This document shows positions 35,857-45,649 of a DNA stretch of 64,000 nt, piece by piece (position 1 is the first letter of the stretch; every line of letters starts with the position of its first letter). The translations under genes were made by a program, and so were the position numbers. The DNA lies in the NCBI RefSeq assembly GCF_002162375.1, contig NZ_CP021425.1:1857501-1921500 (forward strand), in the 5' to 3' direction. Under the pieces are notes generated by a model. That model saw nothing but the letters and a program-made list of their open reading frames with translations, searched no databases and was not told where the DNA came from. Origin of the DNA: Oleiphilus messinensis. GTDB lineage: Bacteria > Pseudomonadota > Gammaproteobacteria > Pseudomonadales > Oleiphilaceae.

Positions 35857-36300
35857 TTACACGCCGAGTTTGTCTGCGATGCGCCCACCTTCCTCTGTGA
35901 AAACTAACCAGCCCAGTATAAAGCCACTACCAATCGCGGTGGTCACGCCGCTGATAAAGTAAACCAAGGCATTTGTGCCACTCAGGTCATGGAATACCGG
36001 TGCAAAGTTAACGGTCAGCAGTTTCGCGGTGACGCCCATGGTCAATGCGGCCAGCAATATGGTTCCTTTAATGCCATCTTTTGCAGTGACTCTGCCGACC
36101 AGAATCAGATCAAGCAGTACACCCAGAACCGCCCCCATACCGATACCGCCAAAACCGACAATCCAGATGAATGGGGTGAGCAGGGAGTGGCTGGTTTCGG
36201 CCATCAAAGCATAGAAAAAGAATGTGATTAATTCTAATCCGACGCTCACAAAAATAGACAGTACCAGAGGGCGGGTAAACATTGCACGTTGAGTTTCCAT
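35857..36300 (-). CDS. Hypothetical four-helix membrane protein
   Basis: A 147-residue inner-membrane protein with about four hydrophobic segments (residues 10-30, 42-65, 80-98, 110-133). Gly-rich segments such as FIWIVGFGGIGMGAVLG are typical of packed helices. I do not recognise the family. The ATG at 36300 has GGAG upstream; an in-frame TTG lies at 36306. It stands alone, convergent with the phosphotransferase gene. Confidence 0.6.
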   Translation of the reverse strand: METQRAMFTRPLVLSIFVSVGLELITFFFYALMAETSHSLLTPFIWIVGFGGIGMGAVLGVLLDLILVGRVTAKDGIKGTILLAALTMGVTAKLLTVNFAPVFHDLSGTNALVYFISGVTTAIGSGFILGWLVFTEEGGRIADKLGV

Positions 36301-36306
36301 TGGCAA

Positions 36307-36678
36307 ACGCTCCTAATCAGTGATGCTTCTAAATTGTTTGGGTATCGGGGGCGCGTTGTGAGCCCCTTTGATGGATACAGTGTCGCTCAGATTGTTTTTT
36401 TAGTCAACGACTGTACACTGAAAAAGTGCCAGTTAATTGTGAAAAATTGTTATAGGTCAATTTTGCAGAGTTTTGAGATCCATAAATAGCTATATATAAC
36501 AACGTTTTAGGGTTTTTTATTCCCGTTGTTATCTTTTTTGTGCTTTGTGTTTAAGTGTTTTTTGTGTGCAAGTGTGTATTGTTTGTTGCACTGGTTTTTA
36601 GCGAGGAGGGGGGCTTTAAACTACCGTTGTGTTACATCGATCAATTTCGGGGCGGGTAGTACGGTAGATTGCACAATT
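36307..36678. other. Intergenic region downstream of mgtE
   Basis: About 370 bases, AT-rich, between mgtE and the small membrane protein gene on the same strand. It should contain the promoter of the latter. Short frames present here are not protein-like. No clear terminator seen. Confidence 0.35.
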
Positions 36679-38136
36679 TTAAACAAGCCACCAGCTGGCA
36701 AGGCCCAGAAAGATCAGAAAGCCCATACTGTCGGTTACGAAAGTCAGAATAACACTGGCGCCCATGGCGGGATCGCGCCCCATTTTATCCAGCATCACCG
36801 GTACTGCAATACCGGTGAGTGCAGCAATGACCAGGTTCATGAGCGTTGCGCTCGCCATGACCAGAGCGAGGCCGAGCTGGCCATAGAGCAGGAAGGCTAC
36901 TGTTCCCAGTACCGATCCCCAGAGCACGCCATTCAAGAGACTGATGGAGAGTTCTTTACCAATAAGATAGCGTAGATTGTTGCGATGGATTTGGTCGAGC
37001 GCGAGTGAGCGGATAAATAACGCAACGGTTTGATTACCCGTATTCCCGCCAACACTAGCAATGATTGGCATCAGCGTAGCAAGTGCGACCAAGGCGGCAA
37101 TCGCATCCTCGAACAGGGCAATAAAGCGCGTGGCAATGAACGCTGTAATCAGGTTGATACACAACCAGAGCCAGCGCGTCTGGGCGCTTTCCCACACGGA
37201 GCTGAATAAGTCCGCTTTACCGGTCAAGCCGCCTTTCGCCAATGTGGCTTCCTCATTGCGTTCGCGAACATAATCCATTACCGACTCGACCGTCAGTCGG
37301 CCCACAACCCGCCGCTTTTCATCGATAACCGGCGCTGAAATCAAATCATAACGATCAAACGCGTAGGCGGCGGAGTCCGCGTCTTCCATAGGTGAAAAGG
37401 TGACCGGAGATTGCTGCATCACATTTTTCACTTGTTCGTTACCCGGGTGACGGAGCAGGGCTGTGATCGGCAACAAGCCAACCAGGTGGTGGTGTTTTAC
37501 AACAAACAGTTTGTCAACCTGATCCGGAATCGAATCAAGATCGCGAAAATCGTTTATAACCTGATCCAGCGGTGATTCGGGGTCAATCAGGACCGCATCA
37601 TTACTCATCAGCGTGCCGACTGTATCCTCAGGATAAGACAGCGTGGTCTCCAGCCATTGTCGCTCTTCGGCTTCCAGTTGGGCTTTGGCCTGTTGTAAAA
37701 CGTCCGGTGAAATATAACTGGCAATCTCAGGCCAGTCATCGGTATCCATTAGTGCCAGCAAGCTGAGCAGTCGACCTTGGGTTGTGTGTTCCAGTACGTC
37801 TTCACATGCTGCCGGATTCAGTTCCAGAACGACGGCAGCAGCACTGGATTCAGTCAGCATATTCCACACCAGCAGGCGCACATCATGGGGCACCATTTCC
37901 AGTAGATGGGCAGTATCGGCTGCATTGAGTTGTTTCAGTTTGCGATAGAGTTCGGCTTCATGCTGGCGATGTACAAGGTTGTCCAGCAAGCTGTTTTTCG
38001 TCTGCTGTTGGCGGGCATTGATATTCTCTACCAGAGTCTGCCGGCGCAATAAATCCAGAATGGGGCTGATGCTGTCCTGGAGACGATCCGGTGCAGGAAT
38101 GTCCATCGTGAGGTTTTGCGCCTTTGGATCTGCCAT
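36679..38136 (-). CDS. mgtE: MgtE-type magnesium transporter
   Basis: A 485-residue MgtE. The order is the cytoplasmic MgtE_N domain with HVLxx-type helices (HLLEMVPHDVRLLVWNML), two CBS domains (TVGTLMSNDAVLID, then VTFSPMEDADSAAYAF), a plug helix and five TM helices. The TM region carries the selectivity-related PIIASVGGNTGNQT and the late GRDPAMGASVILTFVTDSMGF. CBS and N domains close the channel at high magnesium. ATG 38136 is preferred over TTG 38154. Divergent from the MATE gene. Confidence 0.92.
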   Translation of the reverse strand: MADPKAQNLTMDIPAPDRLQDSISPILDLLRRQTLVENINARQQQTKNSLLDNLVHRQHEAELYRKLKQLNAADTAHLLEMVPHDVRLLVWNMLTESSAAAVVLELNPAACEDVLEHTTQGRLLSLLALMDTDDWPEIASYISPDVLQQAKAQLEAEERQWLETTLSYPEDTVGTLMSNDAVLIDPESPLDQVINDFRDLDSIPDQVDKLFVVKHHHLVGLLPITALLRHPGNEQVKNVMQQSPVTFSPMEDADSAAYAFDRYDLISAPVIDEKRRVVGRLTVESVMDYVRERNEEATLAKGGLTGKADLFSSVWESAQTRWLWLCINLITAFIATRFIALFEDAIAALVALATLMPIIASVGGNTGNQTVALFIRSLALDQIHRNNLRYLIGKELSISLLNGVLWGSVLGTVAFLLYGQLGLALVMASATLMNLVIAALTGIAVPVMLDKMGRDPAMGASVILTFVTDSMGFLIFLGLASWWLV

Positions 38137-38243
38137 GATTTTACTGCCATACAAAACGAAAAACTGAATGCGGAATGGTCTGGATCAATTCCGGGGTGGG
38201 TTCATGATAATATACCGTTTTTTAAGTTTCGTTAAGGCTTGGT

Positions 38244-39605
38244 ATGACTCAACCAGAAAACAATAAACAGGGTAAACAGGCTGCTGCACCTTGTCGTAAT
38301 GCGCTTGCTCGTGAGTTGTTCCGAATGACTTGGCCGATGTTGTTTGGTGTGTTGTCTTTGATGAGCTTTCAGTTGGCCGACAGTGCATTTATCGGACAGC
38401 TCGGGGTGCTTCCTCTGGCAGCTCAGGGCTTTACTGTGCCGATGTATCAGTTGGTTATCGGTTTTCAAGTTGGGTTGGGGATTGCAACAACAGCAGTTAT
38501 TTCCCGGGCATTGGGCGCTAAAGATCAGCCTTTCGCCCGTTTGCTGGCCGGTGCGGTGGTGTTACTGGGCGCGGTGTTGATCGGATTACTATGTCTGTTG
38601 ATCTGGTTTCTGCGGGACTTGATATTGCGAGGGTTAGGGGCCGGTCCCGAAGTTTATCCTGCCGTGGCTGAGTATTGGTCTGTTTGGTTGCCCAGTGCCT
38701 GGGTTGGGGCCATGGTTTACTTTGGTTACAGCATTTCTCGCGCGAATGGCAATACACTTTTGCCGGGCTGGCTGATGGTGTTTACCAGCTTGCTCAATAT
38801 CGTGCTCGACCCGATCTTTATTTTTGTTTTCGAATTCGGGTTGCCTGGTGCCGCGATGGCAACACTACTCAGTTTTACTTTGGGTGGTTTGATCGTCTAC
38901 CCAAAGGTGCTTCAACACGGATGGTTGCTGATTCAGTGGCAGCGACAACGATTAATGGTTGCGAGCAGGCGACTACTGCATATTATGGCGCCCGCGATGT
39001 TGAGCCAATTGCTACCGTCAATTTCTGCGTTACTCGCGACGGCTTTGTTGGCCAGCTATGGGGAGAGTGCTGTCGGTGCCTGGGGTCTCGGCACTCGTTT
39101 TGAGTTTTTTTCGATCGTCATCGTTCTGGCTTTAACCATGTCGATGCCGCCGATGGTGGGTCGCCTATTGGGTAAACAGGACTTTCAAAGCATTCGCACT
39201 TTGGTGAATATGGCCGTTATTTTTGTGCTCGGCTTGCAAGCCTTGATTGGTGTTATCTGGTGGGTGAGTGCCGAGCCATTGTCTGAATTGTTCTCCTCAG
39301 ATGTTGAGATTACCAATATTCTGGCGCTTTATATCCAAACTATGCCGTTGAGCTATGGCCCACTTGGGGTTTGTATTCTGATGGTATCGGTAAATAATGC
39401 GCTGGGTTTACCCATGCGGGCGCTGTTAACCTCGTTGTTTCGGCTGTTTCTGTGTTATCTGCCATTCCTTTGGCTTGGCTCACACTTTTATGGGCTTTCA
39501 GGTGTGTTCTGGGGGGGCATGGTAGGTAATTGTGTTGCCGGTTTTATGGCTTGGAGTTTGTACAAGCAGGGCATTAGACTTTTGTCTAACAAAGAAAAAA
39601 TATAA
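38244..39605 (+). CDS. MATE family efflux transporter
   Basis: A 453-residue, twelve-helix transporter. After a cytoplasmic N-terminus, the first helix has MTWPMLFGVLSLMSFQLAD, a MATE signature, and AAQGFTVPMYQLVIGF is the second. It is an Na+ or H+ antiporter family exporting drugs, cations or metabolites. The C-terminus after TM12 is short. It starts 89 bp from the divergent mgtE, with which it may share control. Confidence 0.9.
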   Translation: MTQPENNKQGKQAAAPCRNALARELFRMTWPMLFGVLSLMSFQLADSAFIGQLGVLPLAAQGFTVPMYQLVIGFQVGLGIATTAVISRALGAKDQPFARLLAGAVVLLGAVLIGLLCLLIWFLRDLILRGLGAGPEVYPAVAEYWSVWLPSAWVGAMVYFGYSISRANGNTLLPGWLMVFTSLLNIVLDPIFIFVFEFGLPGAAMATLLSFTLGGLIVYPKVLQHGWLLIQWQRQRLMVASRRLLHIMAPAMLSQLLPSISALLATALLASYGESAVGAWGLGTRFEFFSIVIVLALTMSMPPMVGRLLGKQDFQSIRTLVNMAVIFVLGLQALIGVIWWVSAEPLSELFSSDVEITNILALYIQTMPLSYGPLGVCILMVSVNNALGLPMRALLTSLFRLFLCYLPFLWLGSHFYGLSGVFWGGMVGNCVAGFMAWSLYKQGIRLLSNKEKI

Positions 39606-39924
39606 CGACCTTGTCAACTTTTCGTAACAAAACCTTCATAACTCCACTCTAGTCTTTGCCCCCAAGTGTGAGGCGTTTTACCCAACTTGCTCAGGTCGGA
39701 TGATGGATTCCCGGCCTGATTCATTTCAGAGTTCCAGTGTGCTTTCTCTCAGGATGCCCCCTTGTTCCATATCGAACATCGGGCGGTATTTGTGTGCCTG
39801 ATTAACAGGCATGTGTGATTTGTCGGACAGGCTTTACCTGGACAGGTTTTCAAAATCCCGGGCAGGTTGTCAAATGCACGGAGCTCTGAACACGTGTGAA
39901 ATTTACCGTTATCCAGAGGTTTTC
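39606..39924. other. Upstream region of the phosphatase genes, possible Pho box
   Basis: About 320 bases without a gene. At 39610-39640 three 7-base units spaced by 11 bases (CTTGTCA, TTCGTAA, ACTTCAT-like) resemble a degenerate PhoB site. A TGCCTG/CAGGCA hairpin lies at 39795-39811. Both are tentative. Confidence 0.35.
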
Positions 39925-41496
39925 ATGATAAAAAAAGCGTTCAGATTGTCTGCGCTCGCGATTTCTGTTGGTCTGGCCACGCCGGCATTGGCCGATTTGC
40001 CTGCTGTCCAGTCTCAAAGTAGCTGGTATACCGATGCAGAAAACGTATTGATGTCCAAAATCAACAAAGCCCGCAACACAGGTAAAGCAAAAAATGTCAT
40101 CCTGTTCGTTGGTGATGGTATGGGAATTTCCACGCTGACTGCGGCGCGTATTCTGGAAGGCCAGCAAAAAGGAATGTCCGGAGAGGAGCATCAACTCAGC
40201 TTTGAATCGTTCCCGTATTCTGCACTGGTCAAGACCTATAATACCAACCAGCAGACGCCCGACTCTGCGGGTACCATGACGGCGATGATTTCGGGTGTCA
40301 AGACGAAAGCCGGTGTAATCGGTATAGCCGAGAATGGCTTGCGTGCGGACTGTGAGTCGTCGCAGGGCTATGAGCTGGTTTCAGCGCTGGAACTTGCGGA
40401 GAAGAAAGGTAAGGCAACCGGTGTCGTTACTACTGCCCGTCTGACTCACGCAACACCAGCGGCAGCCTATGCAAATGCGCCGGAGCGTAACTGGGAAGAT
40501 ATCTCTGATATGCCTCAGGAAGCAATTGACGCTGGCTGTAAAGATATTGCATCACAATTGATCGACTTCTCCGCAGGTGATGGTATTGATGTTGCTATGG
40601 GTGGCGGCCGACGTCACTTCCTGCCTAAAGACGCGGCCTTTGATACTGGCGACGGCGGTTCTCCAGAGGGGGATCGAAGCGATGGCCGAAACCTGCCGGA
40701 AGAGTGGAAGAATAAAACGAATGGTACCTATGTAATTGATCAAGCCGGTTTTGATGCGGTTGATCCAGCGAGCACCTCAAAATTATTAGGTTTGTTCAAC
40801 GAGTCTCACATGCGTTATGAAGCAGATCGCGGAAACGATGTTCTGGGTGAGCCTTCGTTAAGCGAGATGACCGCCAAAGCAATCGATATTCTGGATAACG
40901 ATAATGACGGTTTTGTTCTGGTCGTCGAGTCCGGACGTATCGATCACGGTCACCACGCGGGTACTGCTTTCAATGCCTTGACGGACACCATTGAATTCGC
41001 AAAAGCGGTCGAGGCTGCAGATAATATGACGAGTGACGATGATACTTTGATCATTGTTACTGCGGATCACAGTCATGTATTCACGATTGCAGGTTACCCC
41101 ACACGAGGCAACCCGATTCTGGGCAAGGTGGTAACAAATGATTCCAGTGGTGCACCGCAATCTACTCCTGCGCTGGCAGGAGATGATATGCCATACACAA
41201 CTCTGGGCTACACCAATGGTCTGGGATTCGCGACGCTGGGTAACGAAACCGATGGCGATGTACGTTATAGCACTGGGGCTGTAGCGGGTCGACAGAATCT
41301 GACCAATGTTGATACCCAATCTTCAGGCTACCATCAGGAAACTTTGGTGCCCATGTCCTCCGAAACTCACGCGGGTGAAGATATCTCTGTGCACGCTTCT
41401 GGGCCCGGTGCCTATATGTTCCAAGGTGTTATCGAGCAAAGCATGATTTATCACGTACTGAACGAAGCCGCTGATTTAGGTGGTGAGCGTTACTAA
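39925..41496 (+). CDS. phoA: Alkaline phosphatase, PhoA family (exported)
   Basis: A 523-residue enzyme. The ATG at 39925 has AGAGGT and gives a signal peptide ending at PALAD. The catalytic Ser is in QTPDSAGTMTA (Ser114), preceded by ILFVGDGMG; the metal-binding motifs ESGRIDHGHHAG and TADHSHVF are present. It hydrolyses phosphomonoesters in the periplasm or outside. The frame could start earlier at 39811, but that would remove the signal peptide. It is followed by a close paralogue in tandem. Confidence 0.92.
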   Translation: MIKKAFRLSALAISVGLATPALADLPAVQSQSSWYTDAENVLMSKINKARNTGKAKNVILFVGDGMGISTLTAARILEGQQKGMSGEEHQLSFESFPYSALVKTYNTNQQTPDSAGTMTAMISGVKTKAGVIGIAENGLRADCESSQGYELVSALELAEKKGKATGVVTTARLTHATPAAAYANAPERNWEDISDMPQEAIDAGCKDIASQLIDFSAGDGIDVAMGGGRRHFLPKDAAFDTGDGGSPEGDRSDGRNLPEEWKNKTNGTYVIDQAGFDAVDPASTSKLLGLFNESHMRYEADRGNDVLGEPSLSEMTAKAIDILDNDNDGFVLVVESGRIDHGHHAGTAFNALTDTIEFAKAVEAADNMTSDDDTLIIVTADHSHVFTIAGYPTRGNPILGKVVTNDSSGAPQSTPALAGDDMPYTTLGYTNGLGFATLGNETDGDVRYSTGAVAGRQNLTNVDTQSSGYHQETLVPMSSETHAGEDISVHASGPGAYMFQGVIEQSMIYHVLNEAADLGGERY

Positions 41497-41512
41497 TCCT
41501 GTCGAGTCTTGG

Positions 41513-41532
41513 GCCGGGTCAAAGCACCCGGC
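41513..41532 (+). terminator. Hairpin between the two phosphatase genes
   Basis: GCCGGGT/ACCCGGC with a 6-base loop, 17 bases after the first phosphatase stop. It could attenuate read-through to the second gene. Confidence 0.4.
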
Positions 41533-41575
41533 TTGATGAAAACTGAATAAGCACAGAATTTTTCGAGGTTTATAC

Positions 41576-43180
41576 ATGAATAAAAAGCTCCTGGCGACTG
41601 CGTTAGCAGCGGCGATGACATTGGGCGTGACCGGATGTGGTGATGACGATGATGATAACTCCAGTACTCCGAATACCCCTCAGCGTGATATGAGTGCAGC
41701 CAATAGCTGGATTGAAGCGGGTGAAAAAGCGGTAGCAGAGGCTGCAAAACGCACGGTAAACAACAATCGTGGTGCGGCGAAAAACATCATTCTGTTCGTG
41801 GGTGATGGTATGGGTGTTTCGACTGTGACCGCAGCACGTATTCTGGACGGTCAGCTGAAAGGTGGCACCGGGGAAGAGAACTTGCTGAGTTTTGATCGGT
41901 TCCCGTATACCGGTTTGTCCAAAACCTATAACACTAATCAACAGACTCCCGATTCTGCCGGTACCATGACCGCGATGATGTCTGGTGTAAAAACCAAAGC
42001 AGGTGTAATTGGTGTTGCCGAAGGTGTGGTTCGAGCGGATTGTGAATCGACCAAAGGTTTGGAATTGATGACGGCGATAGAGCTTGCGGAAATGGCAGGC
42101 AAGGCAACCGGTGTTGTGAGTACTGCACGTATCACGCACGCAACACCCGCAGCAACTTATGCAAAATCGCCCGAGCGAAACTGGGAAGACGTGTCGGATA
42201 TGCCCCCGGAGGCGGTAGCAGCAGGTTGTAAAGACATCGCGGCACAGCTGGTTGAGTTTTCCTATGGCGATGGTATCGATGTCATGATGGGTGGTGGACG
42301 TCGTCACTTCATCCCAAAAGATGCTGCTTTCGATACGGGTGATGGTGGTTCACCTGAAGGTGATCGTACTGATGGCCGTAACCTCCCTCAAGAGTGGGTT
42401 GATGCAACCGGTGGAACTTACGTTGTCGATCAAGCAGGTTTTGATGCGGTGAACGCTGAGCAAACCAATAAATTATTCGGATTGTTCAATGAGTCTCACA
42501 TGCGTTACGAAGCGGACCGCGCAAACGATATTCTGGGTGAGCCATCATTGTCTGAAATGACTGAAAAAGCGATTAATATCCTTAACAATGATTCTGACGG
42601 CTTCTTCTTGATGGTCGAGTCCGGCCGTATAGACCACGGGCATCACGCCGGTAGTGCATATAACGCGTTGACAGATACTATCGAATTTGCAAATGCGGTA
42701 CAGAAAGCGAAAGATCTGACCAATGATGAAGATACGCTGATCATTGTTACTGCAGATCACAGCCACGTTTTCACCATTGCTGGGTATCCAACGCGAGGCA
42801 ACCCGATTTTGGGTAAAGTTGTGACGAACGACTCAAACGGGTTGGCAAAATCTGAGCCTGCACTGGCGGGTGATGATTTGCCCTACACGACATTGGGATA
42901 CACCAATGGTCTGGGTTACGCAGACCTGGGTGCTGAAACAGATGGCGATGTTCGTTACAACTCGGCTGCAGATGCGGGGCGTAAGGATCTGACCACTATC
43001 GATACCCAATCTCCTGGATATCACCAGGAAGCGTTGGTACCAATGGGCTCTGAAACCCATGCGGGTGAAGATGTGGGTATTTATGCGACAGGTCCCGGAG
43101 CACATTTGTTAACGGGTACCGTTGAGCAAAACCTGATTTACCATGTAATGAATTATGCTGGAAATCTGGAAAACAAGTAA
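41576..43180 (+). CDS. Alkaline phosphatase, lipoprotein paralogue
   Basis: A 534-residue enzyme very similar to the preceding protein over almost the whole length. All catalytic motifs match (Ser127 in QTPDSAGTMTA, ESGRIDHGHHAG, TADHSHVF). The N-terminus differs: it has a lipobox (LGVTGC) followed by an acidic GDDDDD run, so this copy is membrane-anchored. The Asp run after the Cys could steer or spare Lol-dependent outer-membrane sorting. Tandem duplication gave one soluble and one anchored enzyme. Confidence 0.92.
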   Translation: MNKKLLATALAAAMTLGVTGCGDDDDDNSSTPNTPQRDMSAANSWIEAGEKAVAEAAKRTVNNNRGAAKNIILFVGDGMGVSTVTAARILDGQLKGGTGEENLLSFDRFPYTGLSKTYNTNQQTPDSAGTMTAMMSGVKTKAGVIGVAEGVVRADCESTKGLELMTAIELAEMAGKATGVVSTARITHATPAATYAKSPERNWEDVSDMPPEAVAAGCKDIAAQLVEFSYGDGIDVMMGGGRRHFIPKDAAFDTGDGGSPEGDRTDGRNLPQEWVDATGGTYVVDQAGFDAVNAEQTNKLFGLFNESHMRYEADRANDILGEPSLSEMTEKAINILNNDSDGFFLMVESGRIDHGHHAGSAYNALTDTIEFANAVQKAKDLTNDEDTLIIVTADHSHVFTIAGYPTRGNPILGKVVTNDSNGLAKSEPALAGDDLPYTTLGYTNGLGYADLGAETDGDVRYNSAADAGRKDLTTIDTQSPGYHQEALVPMGSETHAGEDVGIYATGPGAHLLTGTVEQNLIYHVMNYAGNLENK

Positions 43181-43206
43181 TCGCATACTGATGCATGCTT
43201 GAGTAA

Positions 43207-43228
43207 GGGAAGCGGTTTGCCGCTTCCC
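43207..43228 (+). terminator. Rho-independent terminator after the phosphatases
   Basis: GGGAAGCGG/CCGCTTCCC, a 9-bp perfect stem with a 4-base loop, followed by a T-rich stretch. Confidence 0.7.
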
Positions 43229-43331
43229 GATTTGGTTTGATTGCCGCCTGTATTGAACATTCTTGGCTGCTGTATTGTGCAGACTCGGTAAATGGTTGTG
43301 ACCGGTTCTGTTTTCTTGAGAGAGTTATATT

Positions 43332-44114
43332 ATGAATGTACGCCCTTCATTGGTTGGCTTGGTGCTGACAATTTCCGTGTTACCTTTGAGTTCAGTTCAG
43401 GGGCAAAACCTGAAAACAAGTGTTGAGAATACGCAAAACACTATGGATTTTTGTGTGGGCCGTATTAACGATCTTGTTGCTGACTATGAGGTGAAGCTGA
43501 CACGGCCTGAAGGGGAAAAAATGCGGGAAACGCGTCGTTATCCTCTGCAATTGATCAAAGATCAGCACAATGTGGCGTACCATTATCCGAATTTGCAAAT
43601 TACGGATCTTTGGCAGCGTAATGGTAACGGACAGCTCTCGTTACTGAAGGGGTTTGATGCCCAGCAAAGAAGTATTGAATATCAACCCGGTGAAGTTAAA
43701 AAAACCGGCTCCGCACGTTGGGAAAAGCTGGCGAGCCTGATTGATCCCCAGTTATTGCAGGGGTTGAAGTTGCTGAGCAGTACGCAACTGAAATGTGGTG
43801 TACTGGAACACTACTCAGGGGTAATGAATGGCCAGGTTATGTCGGTCAATTGGTTGCCACACCTCCAGATACCCGTGTCGATGACTTGGCAGCAACCACG
43901 GGAAACGCTGAATTATCAATTGACGAAAGTGGGAGAGGGGGCGAGTGCATTCGTTGCAACCGTTCAAAATTATAATGCGACCGATTTCGCTGATATCGGA
44001 GATAACGAGTCTGATCCGTTTTTGGTGAAAATGATAAACCTGGGTTATGTCGAGCATGCCCATTCCGGTGCGTATGACTCCGCAGGTCGTGCATTGGGCT
44101 CCCATAATCACTAA
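43332..44114 (+). CDS. Hypothetical exported protein
   Basis: A 260-residue protein with a signal peptide ending near SVQGQ. The mature part is a mixed beta protein with the segments FCVGRINDLVADYE, TRRYPLQLIKD and the C-terminal HAHSGAYDSAGRALGSHNH. Two Cys (residues 37 and about 155) may pair. I do not recognise the family. Its position directly after the tandem phosphatases suggests a role in phosphate metabolism, but a terminator lies between. Confidence 0.55.
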   Translation: MNVRPSLVGLVLTISVLPLSSVQGQNLKTSVENTQNTMDFCVGRINDLVADYEVKLTRPEGEKMRETRRYPLQLIKDQHNVAYHYPNLQITDLWQRNGNGQLSLLKGFDAQQRSIEYQPGEVKKTGSARWEKLASLIDPQLLQGLKLLSSTQLKCGVLEHYSGVMNGQVMSVNWLPHLQIPVSMTWQQPRETLNYQLTKVGEGASAFVATVQNYNATDFADIGDNESDPFLVKMINLGYVEHAHSGAYDSAGRALGSHNH

Positions 44115-44493
44115 AAATCGCTGACTTTTTTTAGATTTGTAAATCGAGCGCCTGCAGCTTAGGCCTGGCGTTTGAGTTACTTCCTCCCGAGCTACATTTT
44201 TTCGTTTTTCCAAATCCGGAATTTAGATATCGTATTCATTAATCGTCTGAATTTATTCTATATTCTAGGTTTAAATGCCCTCCAACAGCACGTTATGTAG
44301 AAAATGCCCATATGCATTGGTCAAATATGCCATTGGTTTCATTTTTTTAATTGTTTACAAATAGCAGGTAATGGCACTAGTGTGCAAATAGGGCATTGCG
44401 GCTACACTTAGCCCATGTCAGAGATACCTGCCGTATGGATGTTAATGCGAGGCAGTGTTACATCCACTCTGTTGTAAACAACATGGAATCAAT
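44115..44493. other. Intergenic gap upstream of the diguanylate cyclase
   Basis: About 380 bases, AT-rich, without a supported gene. No hairpin, repeat or clear promoter could be defined. It probably holds the cyclase promoter. Confidence 0.35.
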
Positions 44494-45648
44494 ATGCTCG
44501 CAAAAAAAATAACAATGCGTAACCCTCTCGAATGGGAGGATTCCTCCAAAGCTTGCCTGTTGCTCTTTGCAACCCTGCTGGCTCACCTGCAGTATCTGGG
44601 GTGGGCTTATTATCTACTTTCTCTCCCGCAACGGGATGAGTTGATCAATACTGAATTCGCTTTGTCTCAACTGCCATATTTTCACGGTATCGTTGTGTTG
44701 TCGACGATACTCTTTGTGATCAGTATTGTCGGTAGTTTGAAGCGCAGCGAGAGCGTCTTATGGCAGCATTTAGGGACGCAATACTATGGTATTTCCCTCT
44801 GCTATTTCAGTTTTGTAATCGGTACCCTTACGATGCCGACGGGGGCTGTTTTAGCTGCAGCGCCCGTTGTCGGGTTGATACTATTTGACCGTGCTGCGGT
44901 CTTTGGTGCCCTGGCATCCAGTACCTTGCTAATCCTGGTCATCTCCTACGGGTCGGCATTGCAATGGTGGGAGTATGCGCCAGTGATCAAGAACTTTGTT
45001 TCCGAGAGTGGCCATTTGTCGATGTTTTGGCTTACCTCGATGCTGCTGTTCACGGTACCGCATTTTTTGATGTTGACCATCATGGCTGCTTATGTCTTGC
45101 GTCGTTGGCGCATGCGGGAGGAAGAGGTACGCTATTTGAGTTTGACCGATCCGTTGACCTCCGTATCCAATCGCCGCAGCGCCATGTCGCATCTCGAGCG
45201 GGAGTTAGAGCGGAGTCGTCGCAAAGGGCCTTCCTTGTCGGTTGTTATGGTGGATCTGGATCATTTCAAGAGAGTGAATGATACCTGGGGTCATGGCATT
45301 GGGGATGAGGTGTTGGTCAAGGCAGCAAAAACATTGCGGGAAACTGTTCGTCAGAATGATATGGTGGGCCGTTTGGGCGGAGAAGAATTTTTACTGATCC
45401 TGCCAGGCACGGATCAAAAGGGTGCCGAGTTTCTGGCTGAGCGTTGTCGCCAGCATATCGCCAAGCTGGAAGTGGACACCGGTCAGCGCGAAATCCTGAA
45501 AGTTACCGCCAGTATGGGAATTTATTGTAATGAGCATAACCGACTACTGGAGTCGGATATGCTGCTTGAATACGCTGACCAGGCACTTTATCACGCGAAG
45601 GAAAGTGGTCGAAACCGCGTGGTTATCTGGCATGAAGGATGCGCATAG
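44494..45648 (+). CDS. Membrane diguanylate cyclase (GGDEF)
   Basis: A 384-residue inner-membrane protein. The N-terminal half has about six hydrophobic helices with short loops (a MASE-like integral sensor), followed by a GGDEF domain with the active site LGGEEFLLIL. Leading residues SLTDPLTSVSNRRSAM mark the domain start. It makes cyclic di-GMP. The inhibitory site RxxD is not evident upstream of the GGEEF. I used the ATG at 44494; the frame opens earlier at GTG 44455. Confidence 0.88.
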   Translation: MLAKKITMRNPLEWEDSSKACLLLFATLLAHLQYLGWAYYLLSLPQRDELINTEFALSQLPYFHGIVVLSTILFVISIVGSLKRSESVLWQHLGTQYYGISLCYFSFVIGTLTMPTGAVLAAAPVVGLILFDRAAVFGALASSTLLILVISYGSALQWWEYAPVIKNFVSESGHLSMFWLTSMLLFTVPHFLMLTIMAAYVLRRWRMREEEVRYLSLTDPLTSVSNRRSAMSHLERELERSRRKGPSLSVVMVDLDHFKRVNDTWGHGIGDEVLVKAAKTLRETVRQNDMVGRLGGEEFLLILPGTDQKGAEFLAERCRQHIAKLEVDTGQREILKVTASMGIYCNEHNRLLESDMLLEYADQALYHAKESGRNRVVIWHEGCA

Positions 45649-45649
45649 A

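Noticed and set aside
39811-39924. Extended N-terminus of the first phosphatase
   Set aside because: It would bury the signal peptide that begins at ATG 39925.
41603-42307. 234-residue minus-strand frame opposite the second phosphatase
   Set aside because: Rich in His/Cys/Thr through antisense codon bias; no recognisable domain.
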